From assembly GCF_005869845.1 (NCBI RefSeq), contig NZ_VAWF01000002.1:62001-126000 (forward strand): a DNA stretch of 64,000 nucleotides. Direction: 5' to 3'. The DNA is from Fodinibius saliphilus (lineage in GTDB: Bacteria; Bacteroidota; Rhodothermia; Balneolales; Balneolaceae). The notes beneath the pieces are model-generated. The model worked only from the letters and a program-made list of their open reading frames with translations. It was not told the DNA's origin and searched no databases. The translations under genes were made by a program, and so were the position numbers. Positions 34,627 to 44,018 of this stretch are shown one piece after another; within the stretch, counting starts at the first letter, position 1, and each line of letters starts with the position of its first letter.

Positions 34627-35859
34627 TCAGTTTGTATCCTTGATCGTTTTAATACGCTCCAGCACAGGAGGATGCGAATAGTTTAGGAAAACATAAAAAG
34701 AATGGGGCGTCAGATTAGAAAGATTATCTTTCGACAGCTTCTTCAGGGCTGCTACCATCGGCTCTTTTTGAAAAGTATTTGCCGCAAAAGCATCAGCTTC
34801 AAATTCATATTTACGAGAAAGAACCTGCATAAATATCGACACAATCATATCGATAGGGGCATACAACATCCCAAAGAAAATAAGCCCCGTATACACCGAT
34901 ATCTGCTCCATATAAAATGCATCATACAATCCCTGTGAGTTAAGAAAGACAGAAAGCAGGAAGAACATAATTCCTGTTTGGGCAATGCTAATTATCATAT
35001 TCTTAATAATATGCTTTTTCTTGTAGTGTCCAATCTCATGAGCCAAGACCGCAACTAACTCCTCATCAGTATGATTCTCAATGAGAGTATCATAGAGTGC
35101 AATACGCTTGTTTTTGCCAAAGCCCGTAAAAAATGCATTGGATTTACTGCTGCGCTTTGAGCCATCCATGACATATACACCCTCGAGTGCAAAATTCACT
35201 TTGTCTGCATACTCCCGAATCTTCTTACGTAGCTCGCCCTCTTCAAGAGGTTCAAAATCATTAAACAGCGGCATAATCCAAGTTGGAGCTACAAACTGAA
35301 TAAACAGGGTAAAAACCGTAACAGCACCCCATGCATAAAGCCAGGCAAAATGTTCTATGAAAGTAAAGAATGCTAAAATACCGGCAAGCAGCGGACCGCC
35401 AAGAAGAACACCTAAGCCCAGTCCTTTTAAAAGATCCAACACAAACGTTTTAGGTGTTGTTTTGTTAAAACCGAAACGCTCTTCAATCACAAACGTTGAA
35501 TACAAACTAAAGGGGAGTGACAAAATGCTTTTAGCCAACAGCAAAATCCCGACATAAGCTAACCCCGTCCATATAGTGCCTAATTCCCAACTGCGAACAA
35601 TTTGGTCTAACCAATTAAAACCGCCCGCGAACCAGAACCCCAGTAATAAAAGCAGGTTAAAAGCTGAGATCAATATCCCAAATTTTGTTTTCACCTTCGT
35701 ATACTTCTGTGACTTCTCATACGTCTCCTCATCATATACGTCACTGAACTCTTCAGGCAAACTTTTTTCCAGTGATTTCAGGTTATAAAAGTCCGCTGCA
35801 AGTTTAAGTATAAAATCTAGCAGTAACGTTACTAATATGATGATTGCAAAAATGTTCAT
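34627..35859 (-). CDS. M48 (Ste24/CAAX prenyl protease type) membrane metalloprotease
   Basis: A 410-residue integral membrane zinc protease. It has about seven hydrophobic helices and the zinc site HEIGH in LVAVLAHEIGHYKKKH, with the third ligand Glu downstream in EFEADAFA. This is the Ste24/HtpX-like M48A architecture at full length. In bacteria it is thought to take part in membrane protein quality control; prenylation-linked work is not expected here. It stands alone between sigZ and a divergent SDR gene. Confidence 0.92.
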   Translation of the reverse strand: MNIFAIIILVTLLLDFILKLAADFYNLKSLEKSLPEEFSDVYDEETYEKSQKYTKVKTKFGILISAFNLLLLLGFWFAGGFNWLDQIVRSWELGTIWTGLAYVGILLLAKSILSLPFSLYSTFVIEERFGFNKTTPKTFVLDLLKGLGLGVLLGGPLLAGILAFFTFIEHFAWLYAWGAVTVFTLFIQFVAPTWIMPLFNDFEPLEEGELRKKIREYADKVNFALEGVYVMDGSKRSSKSNAFFTGFGKNKRIALYDTLIENHTDEELVAVLAHEIGHYKKKHIIKNMIISIAQTGIMFFLLSVFLNSQGLYDAFYMEQISVYTGLIFFGMLYAPIDMIVSIFMQVLSRKYEFEADAFAANTFQKEPMVAALKKLSKDNLSNLTPHSFYVFLNYSHPPVLERIKTIKDTN

Positions 35860-36019
35860 CTTAGATATAATATGGTCTGATCAAAAATTCTGTGTATTTA
35901 CAATTAACAAAAGTACAAATTATTATTAGGCTATGTAAGATTAACGAATAACTGATTTTCTTCTAGTTATGTTCGTCTATAACTAATGGTCCTTTTAACC
36001 CTAAACCATCTGCCTTGCT

Positions 36020-36742
36020 ATGAATACTAATTTAAATAAACTACACACAATTATTACAGGCGGAGCAGGCGCATTGGGTTCTGCTGTGGTAGAACTACTC
36101 ATTGATGCAGGAGCAAAGTGTAGCGTCCCCTACTACAACGAGACAGAAGAAAAAACTTTTGAGTTAGGTAATCATACCAATGTCTTTACAAAGGCAGGAG
36201 TCGATCTTACCAGCGAAGAACAAACTCAGGCTTTTTATGAAAATGCCATAGATCAACAAGGCCCCCTTTGGGCGTCTATTCATATTGCAGGAGGCTTTGG
36301 AATGGGGAATATTGAAAATACCCCGATAGCTGATTTTAATAAGCAACTTCAACTAAACACAGCCACCTGCTATAACTCATGCCGCGCCGCAGTGCAATGG
36401 ATGAGAGGATCAGATTTCGAAGGAGGACGCATTGTCAACATTGCTGCCCGTCCTGCCCTCGAACCACGACAAGGAAAAGGGATGACCGCCTATACCGTCT
36501 CTAAAGCCGGTGTTGCTGCACTTACCGAATCGCTGGCCGCCGAAGTAATAGAAGATGACATTTTGGTAAATGCCATTGCACCTTCGATTATTGATACTCC
36601 ACAAAATCGCAATAGCATGACTAATGCAAATTATGAAAAATGGCCTAAGCCACACCAGCTAGCCGAACAGATTCTTTACCTGGTGTCGCCAGAAAATGAA
36701 GTTACACGCGGAGGGATTATCCCAGTTTACGGTAAGAGCTAA
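36020..36742 (+). CDS. Short-chain dehydrogenase/reductase (SDR)
   Basis: A 240-residue classical SDR. NAD(P) is bound by TGGAGALG (residues 13-20), IAGGFG follows at about 89, and the active-site Tyr158 and Lys162 are in YTVSK. The Ser usually 13 residues before the Tyr is not obvious (IAARPAL at that place), which may lower or alter activity. No substrate can be inferred. Its last four bases overlap the end of the convergent patatin gene. Confidence 0.88.
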   Translation: MNTNLNKLHTIITGGAGALGSAVVELLIDAGAKCSVPYYNETEEKTFELGNHTNVFTKAGVDLTSEEQTQAFYENAIDQQGPLWASIHIAGGFGMGNIENTPIADFNKQLQLNTATCYNSCRAAVQWMRGSDFEGGRIVNIAARPALEPRQGKGMTAYTVSKAGVAALTESLAAEVIEDDILVNAIAPSIIDTPQNRNSMTNANYEKWPKPHQLAEQILYLVSPENEVTRGGIIPVYGKS

Positions 36743-37512
36743 CGCACATTATCGTTTACTTTACTCATAGCTTTTTTTGCAGATTGATACCCAATTTCAA
36801 TCATATCTGCTATACGCTCGGTATTAGTCCGGCTAAACTTTCCCAACTGAGGCTGAATCAGAAGGTCAATATCCAAGGGGTTTACATGTGCCAGGTGCGT
36901 AAGAGCAATCTCAAGCGTGTTATTCAGTATTGCTAAAATATTATCTGGTTCTTCATATTCACGGCTAGCACCTAAATCTACCCCGATAATCTTATCGGCT
37001 TCAAAATCTTGTATAGCAGATACCGGCACACTCTCTTTTAAACCCCCATCAACCAACAGCCGCCCTTGATACTGAACCGGTTCGAACAGTACCGGAATAC
37101 AGGTACTTGCCTTTACAGCATCTGAAACGTCTCCTTTATCAATAATTACCTTTTCTCCTGTTGCTATATCTGTAGCAACAACAGCAAGGGGAATAGTAGC
37201 CTCTTCAAAAGTAACATCTCCCAAATTGTTATCAAGCAGCATTCCCAACTCATGGTTGGTCAACAACCCTCTTTTTGATAGTGCAATAGCTGAAATATCG
37301 GGCCAATCCAAATCCAGCGCAATGCTTTCAATCTCATCTACCGACATACCAAACGCATAAAAAGCACCAACCATAGCCCCTATACTTGTACCTGCCAAGT
37401 AATCAATAGGTATCTCATACTCTTCCAACGCTCGTAGCACTCCAACATGTGCAGCTCCCAAGGCCGCCCCTCCTCCCAGAGCCAGCCCAATCGATACATC
37501 CTTCTCAACCAT
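36739..37512 (-). CDS. Patatin-like phospholipase (RssA-type)
   Basis: A 257-residue patatin-fold lipid acyl hydrolase. It shows the oxyanion GGGAALG (residues 13-19), nucleophile Ser43 in GTSIG, and the catalytic Asp in LLVDGGLKES, giving the Ser-Asp dyad. No signal peptide or membrane segment is present, so it is cytoplasmic or peripheral. Its 3' end overlaps the convergent SDR gene by 4 bases; its start faces the mhq-like cluster. Confidence 0.9.
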   Translation of the reverse strand: MVEKDVSIGLALGGGAALGAAHVGVLRALEEYEIPIDYLAGTSIGAMVGAFYAFGMSVDEIESIALDLDWPDISAIALSKRGLLTNHELGMLLDNNLGDVTFEEATIPLAVVATDIATGEKVIIDKGDVSDAVKASTCIPVLFEPVQYQGRLLVDGGLKESVPVSAIQDFEADKIIGVDLGASREYEEPDNILAILNNTLEIALTHLAHVNPLDIDLLIQPQLGKFSRTNTERIADMIEIGYQSAKKAMSKVNDNVR

Positions 37513-37603
37513 AAAGTTATTCTCTTATTTTGAAATATTTTTAGTCGTAATACTGTTGCTAATTCAAGATGATAACTTTCAATATTACACTTACTTTAAG
37601 GTA

Positions 37604-37634
37604 TATAATTTCAGGAGTACAACTAAGCTGAAAT
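37604..37634 (+). promoter_or_regulatory. Candidate promoter -10 and operator ahead of the ring-cleaving dioxygenases
   Basis: A TATAAT hexamer at 37604-37609 is overlapped by an inverted repeat ATTTCAG (37608-37614), 13 bases, CTGAAAT (37628-37634). It lies 46 bases ahead of the first dioxygenase ATG. Centre-to-centre spacing of two helical turns suits a dimeric MarR-family repressor; no good -35 is seen. Function is inferred. Confidence 0.35.
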
Positions 37635-37679
37635 ACTCTAATTTTCGTTTTAAAACTAAAGATAAATTGACCTTTCTCT

Positions 37680-38606
37680 ATGTCTCACCAAGGCATCCAT
37701 CACATTACTGCCGTTGCCGGCGATCCCAAAGAAAACTATGAATTTTATACTCAGGTGCTCGGACTGCGCATGGTAAAAAAAACGGTAAACTTTGATGACC
37801 CCTCAGTTTATCACCTGTACTATGGCAATGAACTGGGCGAACCCGGTACCATCCTATCGTTTTTTCCCTGGGAGCACCTTAAAGAAGGAGAACCGGATGT
37901 AGGGCAGGTCGTAGCGGTATCATTTTCTGTACCTACCGCTTCAAAATCATTTTGGCTACATCATCTCAACGAACAGAAAATCGATTTTGAAGATCCATTT
38001 GAACGATTTGGAAAGGAGGTCATCGGGCTACAAGATCCGCACGGCCTCCACTTGGAACTAGTATTCGATCCAGTAGCAGACAAAGCCAAAGGTTGGGGCG
38101 ATGGTCCTTTACCGGCACGCCATGCTATTCGGGGCATCCATGGCGCTACCCTTGCCGAAGAGAACTATGCCGGGACCGGCAGGTTGCTGGAAGAAGATCT
38201 TGGTTTTGAACTTACCAACCAGTTTGAAAACCGATATCTGTATGAATCAAAAGCTGAATTTGGATCAACAATTGAAATTATTGATCAGTTTCCTCTCAAC
38301 GGCAAGCCGGGCAAAGGAACCGTTCATCATATCGCCTTTCGTTCCAAGGACGAAGAAGAACAAGAGATGTATCGCCAAAAGTTATTGAACAAAGGATACT
38401 ATCTTACGGAAGTAAAAGACCGCGATTACTTTAAGTCGGTCTATTTCCATGAGCCCGGTGGTATCCTTTTTGAAATTGCCACAGATCCACCTGGCTTTAA
38501 CCGCGATGAAGATATTGCCAAGCTGGGGCAATCACTCCAGCTACCCGATTGGCTGGAACATGAGCGATATGATATTGAGCAAAACCTACCCTCTTTAACT
38601 GCTTAA
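37680..38606 (+). CDS. mhqO: Ring-cleaving dioxygenase / VOC protein (MhqO-like)
   Basis: A 308-residue protein of two vicinal-oxygen-chelate domains. The first starts GIHHITAVAGDPKENYEFYT; the second includes KGTVHHIAFRS and ends in GILFEIATDPPGF. The two His and one Glu (IHHI, VHHIA, FEIA) form a metal site as in extradiol dioxygenases and the Bacillus MhqO/MhqE quinone-response proteins. It is the first gene of a cluster with a second copy, an MhqD-like hydrolase and a MarR regulator. It probably opens or detoxifies hydroquinone-type rings. Confidence 0.85.
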   Translation: MSHQGIHHITAVAGDPKENYEFYTQVLGLRMVKKTVNFDDPSVYHLYYGNELGEPGTILSFFPWEHLKEGEPDVGQVVAVSFSVPTASKSFWLHHLNEQKIDFEDPFERFGKEVIGLQDPHGLHLELVFDPVADKAKGWGDGPLPARHAIRGIHGATLAEENYAGTGRLLEEDLGFELTNQFENRYLYESKAEFGSTIEIIDQFPLNGKPGKGTVHHIAFRSKDEEEQEMYRQKLLNKGYYLTEVKDRDYFKSVYFHEPGGILFEIATDPPGFNRDEDIAKLGQSLQLPDWLEHERYDIEQNLPSLTA

Positions 38607-38618
38607 GGTTTTTTTATT

Positions 38619-39551
38619 ATGACTGAACACCGAGGAATTCATCATATTTCTGTAACGGCAAGTAATCCCCAAGATAACTATGACTTCTATGTAAAAAAGC
38701 TGGGGATGCGGATGGTTAAAAAAACAGTAAACCAAGATGACCCCACAAAGTATCACTTATTCTATGCCAATGCCGAGGGAAGCCCGGGCTCGAGCCTCAC
38801 CTTCTTCCCATGGCCAAATGCCCGTGAAGGTGTTTCCGGCACCGGTGAAGCTACCGCTGTGTCACTGGCTGTACCCCAACACTCTTTATCCTATTGGCAA
38901 GAGCGTCTTAAGGAACAGAAAATTCCTTATAGTGGACCTATAACACGCTATAATAAACAACATCTTTCTTTTAAAGATCCTGATGACTTACAGCTTCACC
39001 TGGTTTTTGATAATCTGTTTTCTGAGCCTCAAAGCTGGAAACAATCCCTGGTACCTGCGGAACATCAAATTCAGGGATTTTGGAGTACCACTTTGGAACT
39101 GTACGATTCTGAACATGCTGAAAATATTTTAACTTCCATTCTAGGATTTGAAAAGCATAGCACAAATGCTAATACAACGCTTTATAGGTCCGATAGTACC
39201 ATTGGTAATACCATCGTTATCAAACAAAAACCTGTAAAGCAGGGGCAAAACGGAGCAGGTATCGTGCACCACGTGGCATTTCAAGCCAATGATAAAAAAG
39301 ACTTAAAAAAATTACGGCATGAAGTATTACGGTATGGACTCCAACCAACAGAAATCATTGATCGCCACTACTTCAAATCGGTCTATTTTCGTCTGCCTAG
39401 CGGACTGCTCTTTGAAATAGCTACAAATGGTCCGGGCTACTTTGTTAATTCTGATTCTGCCGAAGACCAAGCCAAAGAACTGGAGCTCCCCCCATGGTAT
39501 CGTTCTCGGCGAGATGAGATAGAAACAGCACTGCCAACACTTAATACCTAA
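38619..39551 (+). CDS. Ring-cleaving dioxygenase / VOC protein, tandem paralogue
   Basis: A 310-residue paralogue of the preceding gene, 12 bases after its stop. Same layout: GIHHISVTASNPQDNYDFYV, AGIVHHVAFQA, GLLFEIATNGPGY, retaining the metal-binding His, His, Glu. It diverges most in the middle of domain 1. It is in the same operon as the first copy and probably has a different ring substrate. Confidence 0.85.
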   Translation: MTEHRGIHHISVTASNPQDNYDFYVKKLGMRMVKKTVNQDDPTKYHLFYANAEGSPGSSLTFFPWPNAREGVSGTGEATAVSLAVPQHSLSYWQERLKEQKIPYSGPITRYNKQHLSFKDPDDLQLHLVFDNLFSEPQSWKQSLVPAEHQIQGFWSTTLELYDSEHAENILTSILGFEKHSTNANTTLYRSDSTIGNTIVIKQKPVKQGQNGAGIVHHVAFQANDKKDLKKLRHEVLRYGLQPTEIIDRHYFKSVYFRLPSGLLFEIATNGPGYFVNSDSAEDQAKELELPPWYRSRRDEIETALPTLNT

Positions 39552-39642
39552 AACGGGAACACCTTCAACCGTCCTGCCCCCTTTACAAGAATAATTTTAA
39601 GCAGGTCGGCTTCCAGAATTTACGAACTAACTATTTTTAATT

Positions 39643-40311
39643 ATGTCCCTTTTCCGCATAGATCCCGATAAACCATTTGATGGTCCTCACCAACAAAACA
39701 TGCAGGTGGTAACGGGTGGAGTATCAACCGAAAAGGCTTCCCTGGCCATGATACTGACCCACGGCCGTGGAGCATCAGCTCAAAGCATGATGCTCTTTGC
39801 TGATGAATTTGAACGGGATGATATTCACTATCGAGCCATACAAGCAAGGCGACACACTTGGTACCCGCGGTCTTTTCTGGCTCCTAGAGAAAATAATCAG
39901 CCTGGAATCTCCAGTGGCTTACAAGCTATCTATAACCAAATTTCAGAACTCAATAAGAGCGGAATAGCCACAGATCATATCGCTCTACTTGGTTTTTCCC
40001 AAGGGGCTTGCCTTACTACTGAATTTGCAGCTCGACATCCCCAACGCTATGGTGCGGTTGTTGGATTTAGTGGCGGACTCATTGGAGACATGATTGACGA
40101 GAGTGCTTATGAGGGAGACTTAGACAAAACACCTGTATTCTTGGGGTGCAGCAACAGAGATCCACATATTCCCCAAGAAAGAGTAGAGTGTACTGCTCGT
40201 ATTTTACAACAGCTAAACGCGGATGTAACAAAGAAGATCTACAAAGGAATGGGCCATACGGTTAATGAGGATGAAATCAGTGAAGTCAACAAAATATTAG
40301 AGACTATCTAA
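39643..40311 (+). CDS. mhqD: Alpha/beta hydrolase, MhqD-like carboxylesterase
   Basis: A 222-residue serine hydrolase of the phospholipase/carboxylesterase family. Nucleophile Ser lies in LLGFSQGACL; the catalytic His is in KGMGHTV near the C-terminus; an early MILTHGRGAS gives the oxyanion region. In Bacillus the corresponding MhqD lies in a quinone-response operon with a ring-cleaving dioxygenase, as here. It lies 91 bases after the second dioxygenase and faces the MarR gene tail to tail. Confidence 0.82.
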   Translation: MSLFRIDPDKPFDGPHQQNMQVVTGGVSTEKASLAMILTHGRGASAQSMMLFADEFERDDIHYRAIQARRHTWYPRSFLAPRENNQPGISSGLQAIYNQISELNKSGIATDHIALLGFSQGACLTTEFAARHPQRYGAVVGFSGGLIGDMIDESAYEGDLDKTPVFLGCSNRDPHIPQERVECTARILQQLNADVTKKIYKGMGHTVNEDEISEVNKILETI

Positions 40312-40371
40312 CGCAGGAAAACATGCAGGCTTTTGTAACGCATACTTCTTTTACAAAGAGTATCGAAAAGT

Positions 40372-40800
40372 CTAATCCATTGCATCCAGCGCTTTGGCAA
40401 TCATCTCTGAAAGCACCGTCACATAGCGATCGCCCAATTGCTCACTTCCAAGACTATTGAGCTCTTGCCATTTACTTCTGATCTGCTTGGCAACCCGTGC
40501 CCCTTTTGCAGTAGAGACAACGGATGTTGTTCGTCCCTCTGACTCTCGTTCGACAAGTTCACGCCGCTCTAGTTTCTGCACTAATCGTGTAATAGTAGAG
40601 GGCTTTAGATAGAGGCGTTCTGCCAACACACTGGGCTGGATACCCGGATCATTTTGAACCAGTAACAAGAGCAGGGCGTGCGATGAGGATAAACCTACCG
40701 ACGCAAAAACCTCATCAGCCTGCCGAGAGAGTTTTCGGGAAAAAGCTGCTGCTAAGAAAAAAAGATTCCCTTCAAGAACATCATCGTTATTTTCTGCCAT
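40372..40800 (-). CDS. MarR-family regulator, MhqR-like
   Basis: A 142-residue winged-helix regulator. The DNA-binding part reads GIQPSVLAERLYLKPSTITRL and LERRELVERESEGRTTSVVS (wing), with an N-terminal and C-terminal helix forming the dimer interface. MhqR of Bacillus represses ring-cleaving dioxygenase and MhqD genes and is inactivated by quinones; position next to the same gene set suggests the same job. It is convergent with the mhqD-like gene and starts 117 bases from the glgP stop (both leftward). Confidence 0.82.
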   Translation of the reverse strand: MAENNDDVLEGNLFFLAAAFSRKLSRQADEVFASVGLSSSHALLLLLVQNDPGIQPSVLAERLYLKPSTITRLVQKLERRELVERESEGRTTSVVSTAKGARVAKQIRSKWQELNSLGSEQLGDRYVTVLSEMIAKALDAMD

Positions 40801-40917
40801 AGTATTTATTTTGGCTGTGCATGCAAACCAATATAGTGATCAAAGCGAATTTAAAAAACAAATCTCAATACAAGCAGATTTCTATTAAAAATAATTATAT
40901 CTCCAAAATTCTCACTG

Positions 40918-43398
40918 CTATCTGTCGATATCAATATCCCAAATTCGTTCACAATAGTCTCGTATTGAACGATCAGAAGAGAAATGCCCCATATTAGCGA
41001 CATTGAGAATGGCCTTCCTATTCCAATCAAAGGTATTGCGATAATTCTCTTCGACCTCTTTCTGCTTGTCAATATATCGTCGAAAATCAGCCAGTACCAT
41101 AAAGTAATCTCCCTGGTTAAGTAAAGCATTAGTAATAGGATGAAAAAGATCCGGGGCATCAGGATTGAAATATCCTGAATGTATCTGGTCTATTACTTTC
41201 TTCAGTTCTTTATCATTCTCACAAATCTCTTTCGGATGATAGCCTTTATTCCGTACCTCTTCGATCTCATCTACCGTATGACCAAAAATAAATATATTCT
41301 CATCCCCTACCTGCTCCCGAATTTCAATATTAGCCCCGTCCAAGGTTCCTATTGTCAGTGCACCATTTAGTGCAAATTTCATATTACCCGTGCCCGAAGC
41401 TTCCATTCCTGCAGTTGAGATCTGCTCAGACAAGTTAGCAGCCGGAATCATCTTTTCGGCCAGCGATACGCTGTAATCCGGAAGAAATAAAACTTTTAGC
41501 TTGGGGGCCACCTCCGGATCATTATTAATGACCTCTGCGACACTATTAATCAACTTAATTTGCAATTTTGCCATCGTATACCCCGGAGCTGCCTTACCTG
41601 CAAATAGGAGCGTACGAGGTTCTATATCAGCTTTGGGATTTTCTTTCAAACGATTATACAAGGTCATAGCATGCATAATAGCCATTAACTGACGCTTGTA
41701 CTCATGAATTCTCTTGATTTGAATATCAAATATTGAATGAGGATCTACCTGCACACCCATCGTCTTTTTAATGTATACTGCTAGCTGCTTCTTATTATGA
41801 AGCTTAATTTCTTTAAACTGCTCTTGGAAATATTCATCTTTGGCAAACTGCTCAAGCTGCTGCAGCTGCTCTAAATTTGTCACCCAATCACTGCCTATAT
41901 GATCAGAAATAAGCTCTGACAACGTTCGATTACACTGGCGTAGCCACCGCCGGGGCGTAATACCATTTGTTACGTTGGTAAACTTTTCCGGGAAATGGTC
42001 ACTAAATTCACTGAATATGGTCTGCTTCATCAGCTTACTGTGTAGCTTCGATACCCCGTTTACCTTTTTGGCTCCAACAATACCCAGGTGCCCCATTCGC
42101 ACACGTGATTCCATCTCATTACTGATGATACGCATATCATTCTTTTTACTGGTGATATTGCGCTCACCTTTTACCGAAATAGTATTTAAGAAACGGCGAT
42201 CAATTTCTCGAATAATCTGTGTATGTCGTGGCAATAGATGTGACATCAGCGAAAGCGGCCACTTCTCCAGGGCCTCCGGCATTAAGGTATGATTGGTATA
42301 GTTGATTGTCTTAGTTGTTATATCCCAAGCCGGCATCCACTCTAAGCCTTCCTCATCCATCAGCATCCGCATTAACTCCGGAATTGCCAAATTCGGGTGC
42401 GTATCGTTACACTGAATCGCCATCTGGTTGGGGATCTTGTTCAAATCATCAAACTGCTTCTTAAAACGATTCATCGCATCCTGTAGCGAGGCTGATACTA
42501 AAAAGTATTCCTGCTTCAAACGCAATTCCTGCCCCTTAAACACCTTATCATTCGGATATAACACCCGTGAAATGTTCTCCTCCAGCAGGTTATTCCGTAC
42601 CGCATCAATATAATCTCCTTGGTTAAAACTTTTTAGATCAAAACCCTCATCAGAAGTTGCTTTCCAAAGGCGAAGGTGATTAACCACATCATTTTCATAA
42701 CCGGGGATAGGAGTATCATAGGCCAGAGCCGTCACATTGTGTGTATCCACCCAATCAAAGTGCAGGCGCCCGTTCCTATCTTCGTTGACTGTAGTTTTTC
42801 CGTAAAAGCGTACTGAATATTTTTTCTTGGGACGTACTACACTCCACGGGTATCCATACTGTAGCCATAAATCAGGTTTCTCAACCTGCCAACCGTCTTC
42901 AATATCCTGATCAAAAATCCCATAGTCGTACCGAATACCATATCCTAATGCAGGTACTCCCAGAGTAGCCATTGAATCCAAGAAACAAGCAGCTAATCGG
43001 CCAAGACCTCCATTGCCGAGACCCGCATCCGCTTCAGCCTCACGCACCTTATGATAATCAAGGCCAAGCTCTTCAATAGCATCTGCCACCACATCTTGCA
43101 CTCCCAAATTGATAAGCATATTATCCATTAATCGTCCAATAAGATACTCCATCGATAAGTAGTACACCCGTTTCGACTTTTGAGCATAATAGCTTTGCTG
43201 GGTATTGATCCAGCGGTCATGCAGGCGATCCATTACAGCCATTACTACACTCCTGTAATGATCCCACTCTGTGGATGAAAACTTATCTTTTGCCAGTGTA
43301 TAATGCAGATGCTGATGAATATCTTCGCGAAATGCATCCACATCCATACCCGTGCGGGGATTATGCGAGGTGTCTGAAGGCATTATCTGTAAACCCAA
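40918..43398 (-). CDS. glgP: Glycogen/starch phosphorylase
   Basis: Removes glucose-1-phosphate from glycogen or maltodextrin ends. The 826-residue enzyme has the PLP site Lys674 in SGTGNMKFALNG, and family motifs YYLSMEYLIGR, GNGGLGRLAACF, ATVGY-type region replaced here by YGIRYDYGIFDQ, and IQCNDTHP. Full length for the family. The start at 43398 adds five residues ahead of a second ATG at 43383 (MPSDTSHN); either is possible. No other glycogen genes adjoin it. Confidence 0.94.
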   Translation of the reverse strand: MGLQIMPSDTSHNPRTGMDVDAFREDIHQHLHYTLAKDKFSSTEWDHYRSVVMAVMDRLHDRWINTQQSYYAQKSKRVYYLSMEYLIGRLMDNMLINLGVQDVVADAIEELGLDYHKVREAEADAGLGNGGLGRLAACFLDSMATLGVPALGYGIRYDYGIFDQDIEDGWQVEKPDLWLQYGYPWSVVRPKKKYSVRFYGKTTVNEDRNGRLHFDWVDTHNVTALAYDTPIPGYENDVVNHLRLWKATSDEGFDLKSFNQGDYIDAVRNNLLEENISRVLYPNDKVFKGQELRLKQEYFLVSASLQDAMNRFKKQFDDLNKIPNQMAIQCNDTHPNLAIPELMRMLMDEEGLEWMPAWDITTKTINYTNHTLMPEALEKWPLSLMSHLLPRHTQIIREIDRRFLNTISVKGERNITSKKNDMRIISNEMESRVRMGHLGIVGAKKVNGVSKLHSKLMKQTIFSEFSDHFPEKFTNVTNGITPRRWLRQCNRTLSELISDHIGSDWVTNLEQLQQLEQFAKDEYFQEQFKEIKLHNKKQLAVYIKKTMGVQVDPHSIFDIQIKRIHEYKRQLMAIMHAMTLYNRLKENPKADIEPRTLLFAGKAAPGYTMAKLQIKLINSVAEVINNDPEVAPKLKVLFLPDYSVSLAEKMIPAANLSEQISTAGMEASGTGNMKFALNGALTIGTLDGANIEIREQVGDENIFIFGHTVDEIEEVRNKGYHPKEICENDKELKKVIDQIHSGYFNPDAPDLFHPITNALLNQGDYFMVLADFRRYIDKQKEVEENYRNTFDWNRKAILNVANMGHFSSDRSIRDYCERIWDIDIDR

Positions 43399-43629
43399 TT
43401 ATTCTTTTGTGTTAATTGGATAATTAAATGCGAAAATAGAAGAATTAAAAACCAAGACCCCATTTTTTTGCTTTCATTCCGTCAAATGATATCTCAAGGT
43501 GATTATAACGCATGCCCAACTCCCTTTGATCTTGCATAAGATACAATAAAGAATTCCATCAGGAGACCTGCTTAATACCACAAAATCGTCAACACGTAAA
43601 AGTCTCATTAATAGCAATACTGCTACCTC

Positions 43630-43835
43630 GACCGGCAATTGTAATTGTATAACCATCAGAATCTTGGTCATCGGCGCTGGTTGAAGTTGTTCCTTCTACA
43701 GTTCCGATAGATCAATTGCCCCCTCCATTATCGCCATCACCGAAAACATTATCGGGCCCGGTGCTGGAATCGCTACTTGAGTTAAATCCGATAAAAATAG
43801 GAGTAATAGTTTTTTATAACACACTATTGATGATA
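43630..43835 (-). pseudogene. Decayed lipoprotein-type gene with DxDSDGYT repeat motif
   Basis: On the minus strand the 620-base gap between ispE and glgP holds the remains of a secreted protein. One frame begins like a signal peptide (KKLLLLFLS, from about 43820), then a shift is needed to continue as NSSSDSSTGPDNVFGDGDN, and after an in-frame TGA the text resumes as GTVEGTTSTSADDQDSDGYT and ITIAGRGSSIAIN before a stop near 43628. Signal peptide, Ser-rich linker and TTST..DxDSDGYT segment match the N-terminus of lipoproteins of this bacterial group. No start codon, one frameshift and two stops make it a pseudogene. The rest of the gap shows nothing else. Confidence 0.65.
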
Positions 43836-44018
43836 TTATTCGAATTCCAACCTAGTATGAAAAGTACACAAATGGTGTATTGCGAAATACTAATCGGTAG
43901 GGGAAATATAAAACCGATAATGTGACTAAAAAGGTAGGGTCAAGGAAAAAGTATGATAACTTAAACTCTTTCATCCTTTCAAAAAAGAGTATATAAATTA
44001 AAGCTCAAATAAATGCTT

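Noticed and set aside
43913-43920. ACCGATAA on the plus strand, resembling a FliA -10
   Set aside because: There is no TAAA or related -35 at the right distance and no gene follows on that strand.
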